A DNA stretch of 64,000 bases from Enoplosus armatus (GCF_043641665.1 NC_092191.1:19747501-19811500), one strand, 5' to 3'; shown: positions 1-12,840, counted from the first letter of the stretch. Translations and numbers: made by a program. Notes: generated by a model from the sequence alone, not told the origin.

Positions 1-258
1 TCATGTCATGTTCTGTAAGTAGTTAGTCATAAACCAAAGTGCTGGACAAAGGGAAAACTTGACCTGATGATGGCGGTAGAAGAAAGGGCAAAGGCAGGTT
101 ATTACACTTCATCCTCTGGAGCCATAACTGTCTGAACCCAATTTCTTGGCGACAATAGTTATTGAGTTATTTCAGTCTGGACCAAAGTGCTGGATCGACC
201 AATCAACTGACATTGCCGTCCCTAGAGCCATGCCGCTAGCATGGCTCTAGGGACGGCA
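1..258 (-). repeat. Repeat family A, copy 1, with a 20-bp hairpin at its end
   Basis: Contains the family blocks CAGTCTGGACCAAAGTGCTG and ACATTGCCGTCCCTAGAGCC. The family is read as plus when it begins GCTAGxGGCATGGCT. Five copies occur in the window. The element extends past the left edge. Confidence 0.65.
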
Positions 259-1682
259 TGCCGCTAAGACAGAATGAAAAGAGAGCTAATCCAAAAGGTA
301 ACTGAGGACACTCAGACCTGGTCTGAATAGACCCGAGGATAATCAGACCCAATCCAGAATTACCCAAACAGGCCTAATAGAGAGAGAACACCATTACTGG
401 CAGCAGCATGATGCTCCAGCAATTAATGAGCAGCCGAGGTCAAAAAGAGCATGTATTACACATCTTTTTCCCCTGCACAGCACAGTTTTTACTCTCCGTC
501 TCACATCGAACAACACATTTATCTCCAGCAAAGATTATGATGTTCAATGTGTTAGTCAAATTGATGCACAGAACTGGGACCCAGTGCAATACAACCCGAA
601 GCTACCACTAAGACTAGATTAGAATATGTATTTTGTACCTCACCAGACCCCTTTTATACGTTTAGTACCTTTGAGGGTATCAAGTTTTTGAAGGTGGGAA
701 TTGAATATGCAGCATGTGAACATACTTATGAGGAAATGACTCTTTAAAATGGCAATAAGTTATTAGCATAGCTAAATAAACAATAACCTACTCAGTAAAA
801 CGTTATGTTTAGAAGCGGCAGAATACTACTTTTTGTAAAATGTGCAAATATTGGCAGCTACAATTACGATTTTAAAGCAAAACAAAATAACATACTTTTC
901 CCACTAATTAATAAAGACTTATTACTTGTGCAAATGTATATTATTAAGGCTTTCTCAGCCTGACATGCAGTGTTTTGATGTCCACAGTGCAGTGACTACA
1001 GTGTCATTACACATAGACAATTTCAGGAGTCTGTGAGCCTTCAAAGACACCATGCCTATTACTTTTGCATTAATTCATTTCATGTTTGAACAGTCTGGCA
1101 TATGGCGTTTGCACTAAAAGCAGATGCATTCGGCAACATACTAGTGTAGCAGACAACCTGCTACAGCACATTAATTCCAGAGCTGATCGTGCAAAGAAGC
1201 GCTATACAGAGAATATCTTATAGCAGGATTCAGCGAGACCCAGAGGGTTTGCCTTATCTAAAATGTGCAAAGTGCATTCTGTGTGCTTTGAAAATAAACT
1301 GCAAGAAGAGGAGAGGCTTCTCTTCACGGTAGCAGACAAATGTGCACCAAAACATCCCATCATTCTCTCCGTATGACCTCTGCTGGGATTTTAACACCAA
1401 TTGCAATGCAATGACTGATACATGCGATGCCGGATCCTGCCTCATCGGTTCTGCTCAGCAGCGCCATGACCGTGGCAATGGAATTTCAATGCTTCTTGTC
1501 TGATGCATGGGGAGTTGTTGTTGAGTATTGATGGTTCTCTCCTCCTCAGCTCACCACGTGCAAAGCATTGGTGTTGTCACGAATTAGAATCTGACTGACT
1601 TGATTACGCTTCTTGCCTGTTAAGATAGCTTTGCGGCTGCACATCCCCGCGGGTGTATTCCTCCTTCTGTAAGCAGCCTTAC
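59..1682. other. No gene seen between repeat A copy 1 and 1683
   Basis: After the repeat (to 258) the stretch is AT-rich, with only short chance frames and no splice-flanked exon that I could support. Confidence 0.6.
214..258. repeat. Perfect hairpin, 20-bp stem and 5-base loop
   Basis: The arm at 214-233 (TGCCGTCCCTAGAGCCATGC) is the exact reverse complement of 239-258, with loop CGCTA. It forms the terminus of repeat A copy 1. Confidence 0.95.
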
Positions 1683-1772
1683 CTGCTAATGAGGAGGATG
1701 GTGAACACGGTCCCTCCAGATACAGAGAAAGCCATAGCTGCCGAAGGAGTGGAGACGCCGGGTGGAGTTTAT
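1683..1772 (-). CDS. Candidate minus-strand coding exon with a start codon
   Basis: A 90-bp segment flanked on the minus strand by a strong acceptor (TGTGCTTTTCTTCCAG) and an excellent donor (CAG|GTAAGG). It contains an ATG at 1735 with G at -3 and G at +4, giving MAFSVSGGTVFTILLIS before the donor; this is hydrophobic enough to be a signal peptide or membrane segment. An in-frame stop lies near the exon start, as expected if the upstream part is 5' UTR. The protein is not recognised. It could be the second exon of a gene starting at 10.5-10.76 kb. Confidence 0.35.
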
Positions 1773-2242
1773 CTGGAAGAAAAGCACACAAAGGGACAAT
1801 GACATACAATTTAGAGGAACGCAAGTCATGATAGCAGATACAGAAAGTACAGATTTTGTTCCATTTGAAACCAAGATGCATCTCAGCAAGGATGCAAGAT
1901 CGTGTTGATCTAGTGACTCCTACATCTTCCTATTCCAGGAGCAGCTATCCAACTGAATCAGCTGGCACGCACCACAGATGGTCTGTGCCCCCTTTCCTAT
2001 TTTTAATCTTTACAGTTGTCAGTTCCACAAATACGTTTTTACCGAGATGATATCTATCGCCCAGGTAACGGTTGTTTTCTCTGTGCCACTTGGTTCTTCT
2101 TCATCTTATCACAGAATCTCTCACAGATGCTGAAATGTAGGACAGTTTTCTAAATCACACAACAAGAAAGCTACAGCACTGACGTGCCTGAGGGACATTC
2201 GCTCAACAGCACAATGACCTCTTGTTGCTGGCTTCACCCTAA

Positions 2243-2275
2243 CTCCAAGTCTGGCGCTGTAAGCAGCAGACTTGG
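2243..2275. repeat. Hairpin with 11-bp arms
   Basis: CTCCAAGTCTG pairs with CAGACTTGGAG across a GCGCTGTAAGCAG-type loop. It may be the end of a small repeat element. Confidence 0.85.
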
Positions 2276-2333
2276 AGTGAAAAGTAATAAAGCATATTGC
2301 AGTTTCCTTCAAAGAGAGTTCTCTTGTTTCCTA

Positions 2334-2334
<1 letters not shown>

Positions 2335-2366
<32 letters not shown>
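2335..2366 (+). repeat. (CT)n microsatellite
   Basis: Sixteen units of CT, slightly interrupted at the 3' side. Confidence 0.95.
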
Positions 2367-2370
<4 letters not shown>

Positions 2371-5300
2371 TACATCTTTTAAGATGAAAGCAGACAGAAA
2401 CCCTTCAGAGACCAGAATGACTTAACCGCCGAGACCCGACTAATGTGGACGGCAAGCTGGGCTAAGGAAATATTTAATGTAAAGTTGAAAGAGAACTTCT
2501 GTGGCTGCGGCGTTAGAAGTGGCTTTACAGTGGCGTAGGCTTGAAATACACTCAGACCTGTTGGTGGCAGTGTTGCTGCTTTGGCTGCATCTTACATAAC
2601 CCACGGTGTGGGGTTCTGTAGCAGGTAAGACTTGGAATTTCAATGGAATTTAACCACCCTGCCTATAATGTCTTTATGTACTCATGACAGTCTAAGTAGA
2701 CTAAGCTGCATTGGACAGATTTCCTGACGTTAATGCTCAGTGCTACAACTCCGGACAAGCTACAGTTTTTGGTAGCCAAGCAAGCACACATCAACCAAAA
2801 CGCAATGCAAACAGCTACAATTAGGACTAATCCACAAACTGAACAAATTCAATCTTGACTGGAGAAAGAATGGCCGACAGCCTGTTTGAGCCTTTGCTGC
2901 CAACTTTGTCACTGTCAAACAGACTGCGACGCATGACATGAGCGTTCCTGACAGAAGTGGAGGAACGTTTCACCCACTGCCGATGAGCTCATTCAAGAGC
3001 CATGCATAATGACTCATGAGCAATGTATGCATGTCGTTTCATCGAACCTTCCTTCTTTTTATGTATTTTCTGTGAATAATAATAATAATAATCCTTCAAT
3101 AAGACAACCTACAATGTCACAAGTGACATTTGTTTGACTTTTTTTGCACCTGTATTACAGGTATGTACAGCATAGATATGAGACAGGACATGATGCGAGA
3201 AAGATGGAGGTGCAACAAATGTCAAAGTCTAGAATCATACCGGGCTTTTTTGTGACAACATAGTCCGTGTCCGGGGCCACTAGGAAACCCTGTTCGATTT
3301 GCTCTTATAATGTGTGAACAATTGTTTCAGAACGACCTGCATTTCTTGGACTGTCAATGTATCAATGTCCATTCACTTGTGTTTCTGGGTGACATGTCTT
3401 CAGCTTATAGTAAGTTACTGTACGCTGTCCCTTATCTTTCTTCAGCATTAGTGCACAATGAATTTAACTCGACTCTATTCGTCCCCTGTGAGAGCTTAAA
3501 ACAAACCAAAAAAAAAAAGGTACATGCACTGCTCATGTGAGGAAGCAGCTCAACGGTGTGTGCCGTCTGTGGTGGTCCAGTAAAGTGATCTAAATGAGTA
3601 ATAAGGGACATCACCAAAAATCATTTAAACTCCTTTTAATTGTACAGCGGCTGCTAAGGCAATTGTTTTCCAACGCAGTACATTAGCAAGAAAAAAAAAA
3701 AAAAAAGGTCAATCATCACATTTCCACTGCGCCCACCTCCTCGCCGACCTGTCAGTCACAGAAGGCTGAGCTAATAAGTGTGCTCCAGAATGCACCACTT
3801 GAGAGTGATTTAAGCTTAATGAAGAATGTCAAAAGTGTTACTTTTGGACTGATGCACTGGAGACGGCGCAAACTGGGCTGCAAATCAAACGCACTCAGCG
3901 GGAAGCAGAGTTAGGGGAATTAGCAGGAATGTATGTTCAGCTTTTTAAAAAGAGTAAAAATGCAAAGCTCTAAAACACTTCTACTCCCTACAAATTACAA
4001 GCTGCTATTTTGTATGTTAAATACTTCAGATATACATGTATTAGGAGTTCTGTTCATCATTCCCAGCACTTTATGCTTGGACCCCTACAGAGGAAAGCCA
4101 TTATAAATGATTATGTATACATGCAGCCTGGTAATGCATTAAAAAGACTGAATGATGCCCACTCGCATGGAAGCCCTCCAGTCAGTACATAACAGCACAT
4201 TATAGTAACCTCAAGAGCTGTTCAGGGGAATACCCTTTTAAAACCGGTTTGACTTCAGATCATTCAATGCAAATGCTTGACTGCATCTGCAATCTTTATT
4301 TCTATATTTTATAGCTTTGACTGAGAAAAAAGTTCCTAGTCTAAAAGAATGGTTTAAGATGCAAAATACAAAGTAACTGATTAAAAAGATTGCGGGTGTA
4401 AAGTGACATAAACACTTGGCAATGTGGAATATTTAAATCTGCCGCTACAGCAATGCTTTTTGGAGTGGAAAAGGCTCATTTCCATGCTCCAGTGTATAGA
4501 CGGCAGTGTCACCCACCACGTATTGATCCAAATAAGTTCTCACTCCAGTGCAAGGAAAGAAAGACTCCCATGCGACTTGTAACCCGCTAACAATATGCAG
4601 GCCAGTGCTTCCAGAAGAATGCATTTGTGATCTCTTTAATCACGCAAAGAAACAACAAAGTTTGACTGCCATCGTAAAAACGATGAGACATACGATTGTC
4701 TGTATATACCCTCGTTGCTGGGTGAGTGGGTCTGATGGGTCAGACAGTCAATGAGAAAAGCACTTTTCTTTTTTTGTTCTCTCGCTATCAGGTGTAATTG
4801 GATTCATCCGTCACGTGTCTGTGGATACCTTTTTGATCTTTTGGCAGAAGGAAATAAATTACAGACAGCTTTCAGAGAAGCCTTATTACCACAAAAGCAC
4901 ACTTGTAAACACACACACCGATGAAAAACCGTGCACATAGAGAGCTGGCTGTTGACTGCTGTTTTAACCCTCGTCTTCAAAGTACCAAATATCTGCTCAC
5001 TTAGGTTAGGCAGAGCTCCATCCAATGCAAAGATCTCCGCACTTCAGACCCTGTTTGTCTGTTAAATCTGTCCCGGCATGGGTCCGAGCTCAGTGACCAT
5101 CCTGATGAAGGACACTCCCGACGTGGGAGGATGGGTAACAGCCCTGGAAGTGAAGCCTGTCTTTCAGCTTCAACTCTGACTGCTGGCAATTTGATTTTAA
5201 GCTGACTTGAAAAGGGCAGCAGCAAATATAAAAAGATATGTCAGGCAGAACTGACTCACGTCATCTAATTCACTAGCTTTTCTCTCCTTTGTTGCTCTTC

Positions 5301-7398
5301 GAGGTACTTTTTCTAGACCCACTGGATGAGTCACATCAGGAGCATGTCAACCATGGTGGCCTCCAAGCAGCTAGTCCATACCCAAATTCACCCCTTCCCC
5401 CAGTTATTCTCATTTCTCTCTGTCACAGCCCACTTACTGAATGATATCAGTGCTTTTTGTATTGTATTGCATTTTTGAAAGGTTCCTTAAGTGGAACCAG
5501 CGGGCACCAAAGCCCCTACAACATGAACAAGAAAACCACGATCTGGCATAAACATGGTGTCTGGTTAGCTAACCATCTCAACTTTTTCAGAGACTTAGAG
5601 AATAGGCCAACACCCGAACCGTGGCTTTGTCTTCCTTAATCCCTCATTCCCTATTAGCTACATTATAAACACTGAGTACTGTACATAGCTTACAGGGACA
5701 CCATTAATGTTATTAGGGAGACAAGTGCTTTTCTCGCTGTGACAAATCCACTTTTTTTGCCGTGTAAAAGGCCCATGTACACATCTAGTACTAGTGACAC
5801 AATAGTTTGTGTTATTTTATCTATCGAATAAAATGGAATAAAATCCATATGCACTACAGGCACTAGTAAGAAATTGTGTTCCTAACTACAAGTTTTCCAT
5901 TGCTTGCATTCTTGTCACCTTCAGTCGCGGGTTTCATAAATCTCTAGGGATGCACCACTCTGGGAATCAGCCAATACTCACTACCAATCTGATAGCAAGT
6001 TATATAATGAGACTGGCTCGTTGCTTGGCTTGATAGACTCTATCTCTCAATTAAAAGATCTAGCTGAACCAGCTTATAAATGTTGCAGGACTTCTGATGG
6101 TCTAAAGGGCTATCTAATGGTTTTATCCTGCTGGTTGGGCGCCTTGATCTAGCTACTTAACAGGCAATCAACGTTTATCCACCTAATGTAAAGGTGGTCA
6201 AGTGATCATCATCAACTAGTTCCACAAGCTTCATCAGTTTGTGGTTTGGCTGCATGTTTCGTCAACTCAGATCCCTTTAGCAAGGGATTGCCTTGGATAC
6301 ATTTTGAGCACATTATTATCTCGTCCCGTCTACCAGCATCAGCGATTTAATTTATGACCCCCAGCAACATCAGACCGTCTCTGTCCCGACAGCTTTAGCT
6401 CCTCTAGTTGGATTTTTTATCCAGCAGTTCTTCCCCAGACTTCGTGATACGTTGTCAGACGAATAATTCTCTACATATACCAGACCTATCCAGTCAGCTT
6501 TGAAAGCTATGAAACAAAGGTGAACAAAGATATTGTGAAAAAGTGTGCCAACAAGAAATAGACAGCCCTGGCCCTCTGTCACAATCCGTCCATAATGTAA
6601 GATGTATGTAAGGGACACAAGTAGAAATATAATGTGTGTGAGTCTTATAGCATTTCAGCCAGTACACTTCATACCACACAACATGAAAGCATTCTTCCTC
6701 ACACTCCAGCTTCAGTCCAGTTCCCTTTTTTTTTTTTTTTTTTTAGATTTCTTTAGAAATTCCACAAGTTAATTTGAGCAAAAATAGCTCTTAAAGAATC
6801 ACTAATGTGAGAGTGATGGAATAGAGTAATGGAGCATTTCACTGTGCGGTAATAGTTCCCTCCGTTATCAAAGGATCTTAGTGATGTTGCCAATGTAGGG
6901 TCTTTTAACATTCTTGCCACAGTCTAACCAACATTTCTTATTATATAAAAGTGACTCGACTCGGAGGACTCCTCAGCTCACTCCCATCAGAGACCCTCTC
7001 AGTCGCACTTTCTTTCTTGCCCTGACTCTTTCTCTCTTTCAAACACTCCAAGGCAATGTCTCACAGAAACAATAGGGGCTCTATGGATTGCATCTAGGAG
7101 GAGGCCTCTCCTCCCCTGTTTCATCTGTGGGCTTAGAAGCTTCGATTCAGGCTCCAAGGGACTGCTACTTCTCTTCTTCCCCGGCAGGTCTCTGGTGACC
7201 GTTGCTCCGCATTATTATGGGGATGAGTTAGCAATGTTGCCGCTCAAACATACTGTATGGGGAGGAAATCTGCAGGCTTGCAATCACAGCAGTGATGATA
7301 GTGGTGAGGGTGATGAGGAGGAGGAATCAGACGAGATGGAAAAGCCATAAAAATGGAGGTTATGATGATGAGTAGTCAAGTAGGGATTGTATTTCAAA

Positions 7399-8561
7399 GG
7401 AATGGTTCAACATTTTGGGAAACATTTGATTCGAAAGATTCGCTTTCTTGCCGAGAGTTAGCTGTTTGTATGATATATATGAAGCTACAGCAAGCAGCAG
7501 GTTGGCTTCGGACTGAGACTGGAAACAGGGGGAAACAGCTAGCCTGGCTCTGTTTCCCACAGACAATGTTACATGGCTCACAGTTAAAGCACTTGCACAG
7601 CTTGGATGGACGGTGAAACTCTCCCTGTTTAATCATCAGAAGAAAAGATTAACACCTATGTTAAAAAACATCTGATTCTTTGATAATAAAAAAAAAGTTG
7701 AAGGCAGAAGCCTGTGTACATAAGAACTCTGGGAGAGAGGTTAAGTACTACTCTCAAGGCTCATTTCGATAAGAAAAATTCAATCATCCTTTTGTGCCGC
7801 TAACGGTGAGCCACAGCTACAGATTTCACTGTTGAGACAACTATAACAATCTGCAGCTAAAGCTAATTCACTTTTGGATTCTTTATTATTATTTATTTGT
7901 TTATTTATTATATTTTGGATTTGCTACTGCTTTGATTCGAGCCTCTATATCTGGCTTTTTCTTCACAGCAACAGCGACCAAGGCTCATTGGAACTGTAGT
8001 ATTTAGAGCCGCACACCATGCCAAAATGACGGACAAAACTGTTTTCTCAAAAACAATGTTCAAATAATTAACACTGATAGCTATAACATAAACCTACAGG
8101 GCCGTTACATTATCCAGGAGAATCCTGTGTCTCTACGGTAGGTAACATTTCGGATGTTGCTCAGAGGAAAAAAATTGAAATGGCAATACAGAATAAAGAA
8201 AAACACTTCCAGAACCAGCGGCCCCTCCCATTTTGAAACTCTATATCTCATGTGTTTCATCCATACAGGAACTGAAACGTAGAAATGACACATTGTGGTT
8301 TTATAGGGTTTATGTGAGGGACTACTTCTTGGCCGGTTGCAGTAACATCCTGGTATCTACATTGGTAGACTGACAACCTTATAGACTTACAGTAAACCTT
8401 CTGTGATTTCATAACTTTCCCCCCAGTCTTTGTGCTAAGCTAAGCTAACCGGCGGTTGGCTGTAGCTTCACATTTAGCGTACAGAAATGAGACTGGTCTC
8501 AATACTCTCATCCAACTCTCTGCAAGAAAACCAATAAGCATATTTACCAAAATAATATTCC
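7399..8561. mobile_element. Non-autonomous DNA element with diverged inverted ends, about 1.16 kb
   Basis: The left end carries GGAATGG...CATTTTGGGAAACATTTG...TTTCTTGCCGAGAGTTAG. The right end, read inward, carries GGAATATT...TTTTGGTAAATATGCTTA...TTTCTTGCAGAGAGTTGG. Inner blocks TATGAAGCTACAGC and GCTGTAGCTTCACAT are also inverted copies. There is no usable reading frame. A relative lies at 22083-22470. Confidence 0.65.
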
Positions 8562-9093
8562 TCTAAATGAAGATACACTGGCCTCATTCACAGTCCACTG
8601 AAACCTACTACATGTAACGGCTTTTGGTCCATTCAGACCACGCCTCTGGGCTTTGGCCACATTTCACGTGTAATCACATGTAATCCTTGAAAAGAAAAGC
8701 CTGAGGGAAAGCAGTTGATATGAAGACACATCTGGACACTGTGACAGCTTGAGAATGGACAATACCACGAGGATTTAAGCCATCAGATTACATTACCAAT
8801 GACACATGACACTGTGCCACTGAGTCAAGGCAAGATCCCATAAGACCAAAACCCAGAAAGCGACACGCATGGTGCACCTGCACTGCAAACACACCCGGTG
8901 AGTCTGAAATGTGGCTTTGAATTCAGTGCAAAAACATCAAAAGTTGCAACAAGTGGGGTCATAAGGTCTGACACCTGACATAAGAGATGTGCTCCAAATG
9001 AATCACCATTCCAGTGACACAGGACAATGCTCCCACTTAGCTTGCTGGACCACAGAAAGCAGTCGATACGCAGGTAAGAGAAGCGAACAGAGA

Positions 9094-9116
9094 GGGGGGG
9101 GGGGGGGGGGGGGGGG
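9094..9116 (+). repeat. Poly-G tract, 23 bases
   Basis: Uninterrupted G run; similar runs occur at 10008-10027, 10859-10871, 31859-31871 and 39838-39848. Confidence 0.95.
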
Positions 9117-10049
9117 AAATCAATAGAGAAAGAAAAATGAAAACGAAGACAATGCTGTCACATGTCCAATAAGACACAACCACTCCAGTACTTCAATTTG
9201 TTGTCTAAGACTGCAGGGTTGTTTTTTTTTTTTGTATTCTTCCATGTTGTCCATTAAAACACACTCCCAGCCCTGGAGTTTTGATGATAACAGAGAGCCT
9301 TTCCATTATCTCGACACAACTCTACTTATGCAAATCTCATTCCTCTCCCTCCTTCCCTGTGCCTTCTTGAGACGGCTGGCCTGCACTGAGAGGGCTCAAT
9401 CGGAAAAAGGCAGCTGGCAGTTTCTGCTCAATGAGTGAACAAAAATCTGCACCAATTAAGCATGCCTTACAATCTGTGCTTATTCTGCTGATTATGGGCA
9501 TTAGCGCGCGGGTAAATATGGTTTGAGAAATTAGAGGAGGACTCGGGGAAACTCATCACACGGCTTCACGGAGCATTAGCGTGATTTTAATTAGTTTTTA
9601 TCAAGAGTGGAATCACAGCATTGCTGGGAGCAAAAAAAAAAAAAAAAAAAAAATGTGCCTGTTGACTTGACAGATTAACTGTCTACTATCTGATGCAGAG
9701 CTGCTGGGTAAAGATTGGCCAAAGTAGATGTCACCATTGATAGGAACTATCTTATGCACAAGGTTAGATGGCCTTGTAAATGTCCCCAGGCTGTGGTGGG
9801 TAACCCTGATACATTCTCCATTTATGTCTCCCAGTAACAGCCACTTCCTACAAAGACCCGGCTGTACATCACCCTGATGGTGTCTATTAAACGAATTCCT
9901 GACCTCCACCCTCATTTCACTTTGATAACTGTCGTGCCACAGATGGAATACTTGAATATTCCTTCCCATTATAAACTGAGCCCAAAACAAAAACAAAAAA
10001 TGGCCCCGGGGGGGGGGGGGGGGGGGGACAATTAAGTGGCAAAAACTTA

Positions 10050-10780
10050 TTAACCTCCGAGCGCCTCATCCACGTCAACAAAGAGCATCATCCACGCACT
10101 GGTGCGCCAGCAGCTTGCACAGGCGGAATGAATTGAAAGCATCCAGAATTAAGGAGGGAGACGCGCGCATGCAGGCACATACGCGGGCCATCCACGCATT
10201 TGGCCGTTAAGTAACACCGAGACACGACTGAAATAGTTAACTACGCATTGTTTTCCTACGGATTATTGGCTATATTTCGGGATCACTTCGCACTTCAAAG
10301 TTGAAATCGTCATCGGCACTTCGGTGCCCGGCGTTGGGCGGCGGGCTCTCTTCAGGAGGCGCGCTGGTGAGGAGGGAACAAAAAAAAAAAAAAAAAAGCG
10401 CACGCAAACACGAACGAAGTGCCGCCATCGTTATGAACAAGGAAAAGAAGAAGAAGAAAAAAAAAAACCCCAGCCCGGGTGATGAAGTTAAACCCCCGAA
10501 CTTTACCTGCAACCGCCGATCGTCGAGAGCATGTCATATATTGTCAGCGCATCCCGGGAATAAGAGTCCGTGGCGGTAGAGTTTGCCCCACTCAGATCGG
10601 TGCTGTTGTAGCCGTGACTTCCATCCAGTTGCAGACGGCACCTGCTGAGCCGCGCATACATACGCCCGCACAAACAACTGGTTGTGCTCTGTCAGCAGAT
10701 TCCCATTAACCACTATGGGCTGGACGCGCCGCTGCGCAATGACGCACGCCATGGACTCGCAGCTGATTTGGAGTCTCCAA
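10050..10780 (-). promoter_or_regulatory. CpG-rich patch, possible promoter and first exon of a minus-strand gene
   Basis: CpG dinucleotides are much denser here than in the surroundings. On the minus strand a possible exon starts near 10,760 and ends at 10,510 with a good donor, TTGCAG|GTAAAG. The patch holds TGACG and GCGCAGCGGCGC elements of the kind seen in CpG-island promoters. No convincing protein frame is seen, so it would be a 5' UTR exon. In mammals the gene on the 5' side of CFAP46, pointing away from it, is ADGRA1; that fits the orientation but is only inference. Confidence 0.35.
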
Positions 10781-12216
10781 AGCTCTGCCCAAAATGAATG
10801 CCCAGAATATCTGTCATGATGATGTCTGCTGCACGTTACCCTGCCATTACAGTATGGAGGGGGGGGGGGGGAAACGATGTTTCATGCCACAACTAAAACC
10901 ATGGAGGAGTTTTTCCTCTTTCTATCACTCCCTTCACGAGAAAAAAGATTTGCCTCAAGGGGCATTTAGTGAATATCTGTTTCAATCCCTCGTCTTTCAA
11001 ATCAAAGAGATGATAGTGGAATAATGGAATCCATATTGACACACAATATATGCTATCTATCTATATATATATATGATGTCAGTCTATCTCTATTTTGGTA
11101 CTTTGGTAAGACATCAAGTGACAATAATCCTGTCAGTGCACATTTAACGCTTCGCAGCAGCACTTACAGCTATTATACTTTCTAATCAGCTTCACAGAGA
11201 GAAAAATAGGTTGCTCTAAAAATTCTGGAAAGTAGGCTCAGGGGCTGCACGTCAGGATGGAGGACCTTGTGGTGATGGATGGAGCACACCTTCCCCGTAG
11301 GCCGCACTCCTTTGCCTCTGCGTGGGTGAACCGCGAACGCTTCTATCCAAAACGCCCCAAGGGGAGCGAGGGAGGCGGTCAGTAAGGCGGCAGCTGATCC
11401 GGTCTTAGCTTCACATGTGTTGGAGCTCAGTCACTTCATGGTAGGGCAGGAGTCAAGTCACAGTGGAGAGACCACCATTCAAGCGGGAGAGGGTTAAAGC
11501 CCCCTTTGTTGGCAAACAGCCATTCAGCTGAAGCATGCTTGAGCAGGACAGTGAATCCCTTCCACACATGGCTGTATTAGCTTGCACCTCCAGGGATGCT
11601 GCCAGCTGACCCTGACCTTACCGTGGAAGGGGAAAGATAAATGAGGAGCTCCCTATGGGGATCATTAAAGCATTAGCAGAATGGGGCTTTTTACCCTACA
11701 GTATGTACTGTATTTCAAAGAGGAGCAGTTATTCTCTGGAGGCATTTCATTGGTTGAGTTCAATAAAAGAAAGATTTGAAAGAATAAAGTCGAATGCAGC
11801 TGTCTTGGGAATCAGCTAAATATTGGAAAGTAGAGTTTGACAGTCAGACGAGCTGACATTCATTCACACTGCATTTTTTTTTTTACTCATTTACACTTAC
11901 GGTTGCCAGGGGGTGCTCAAAACCCTAAAGGTCAGAGTGGTCCTGACGTGAAGTGAAGTGACCTGGCGGCTCAAACTGCAGAGATGTGACATCTTTACTT
12001 TGAATTTGGCCAAGCACTCTTGTTACATGCCATTCTGTCTGTCTGTCTGTCAGTATTTCCTGTCTATCGTTTGAGTTCTAATAAATGCAAGTATGTATCT
12101 GGCACTTTGCCACAAACACTGGTCAGGAAGAAAGATATGAAGATATATTATTGACCATGATTTTTGTTTATTATTTTAAGGAAATACCTTATATGAATGA
12201 GACATTATCCATGCAG

Positions 12217-12840
12217 GGCACCTGGACCAGATGTCTTCACAGACATTTTCAATCTGTCACCGCTCCAGTCTGTAGACAACACATTATGTCAAGAAGACCA
12301 CCATTGTCCACATCCCCAAAAAGACCAAAACCCTCTTAACAACTACTGCCCAGTAGCACTCACCTCTACCATCGCCTGCTCCGGAGCAGGGCCAGGAAGC
12401 CCTAGCCAGCCCTGAGTTTGCAGGGTTATCCCCTGAAAATTCACTGAACACTGGGCTTAAAAAGGTGCCAGCGTGAAAAGGGGCTAAGAATATGCAGTGT
12501 GAAAAGCCTATCACTATATAGTGATAGCAGGCTGCGGAGGCTCAACATGGCTCCACAGAGGGTGGTGAAAACTGCACAGCACGTCTCCAGGACGGAGCTG
12601 CCATCCACGGAGGACCTCTACATCCAGCGGTGTAGGGAGAAGGTCAACTGGATCAATCAAAGACCACAACCGACCCAGCCACAAATTGCTCCGCCTGCTG
12701 CCGCCCTGCAGACAGTACTGGAGCAGGCCCATCACCACCAGGCTCAGGGACAGCTTCATCCCACAGGCCATAAGACTTGAGCTCTCAAGCTCATCACTGT
12801 CACTTTACTCGCACCTTTTTGACGGATGTCCCGACCTGTG
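12217..12840 (+). mobile_element. Truncated non-LTR retrotransposon (LINE) remnant
   Basis: Two pieces of one element's ORF2 with the middle deleted. 12217-12370 reads PGPDVFTDIFNLSPLQSV, then TTIVHIPKKTK and, after a frameshift, NNYCPVALTS, which matches the start of a LINE reverse transcriptase. 12520-12830 reads RLNMAPQRVVKTAQ, LPSTEDLYIQRC, then in another frame RQYWSRPITTRLRDSFIPQA, the C-terminal end of the same class (L2/Rex-like). It is non-functional. Confidence 0.75.

Larger units (their letters stand above)
1773..7398. other. Non-coding stretch
   Basis: Holds the (CT)n tract, a small hairpin and poly-A/poly-T runs (3691-3706, 6727-6744). All frames are short and no protein similarity was recognised. 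If the minus-strand gene model is right, its next exons would lie here or beyond the left edge. Confidence 0.6.
8562..12216. other. Mostly non-coding, around the CpG patch
   Basis: Contains two long poly-G runs and poly-A runs. 9487-9630 (TTATGGGCATTAGCGCGCGG and TTTTAATTAG) and the GC-rich 11230-11420 look compositionally unlike the background and could be conserved non-coding elements. No protein frame is supported. Confidence 0.5.

Noticed and set aside
9613..9996. 127-codon minus-strand frame
   Set aside because: Partly made by a poly-A tract (poly-Phe) and without domain signs.
12499..12780. 93-codon plus frame taken as a host gene
   Set aside because: Its sequence is the C-terminal part of a LINE ORF2 and continues in another frame, so it is a transposon relic.
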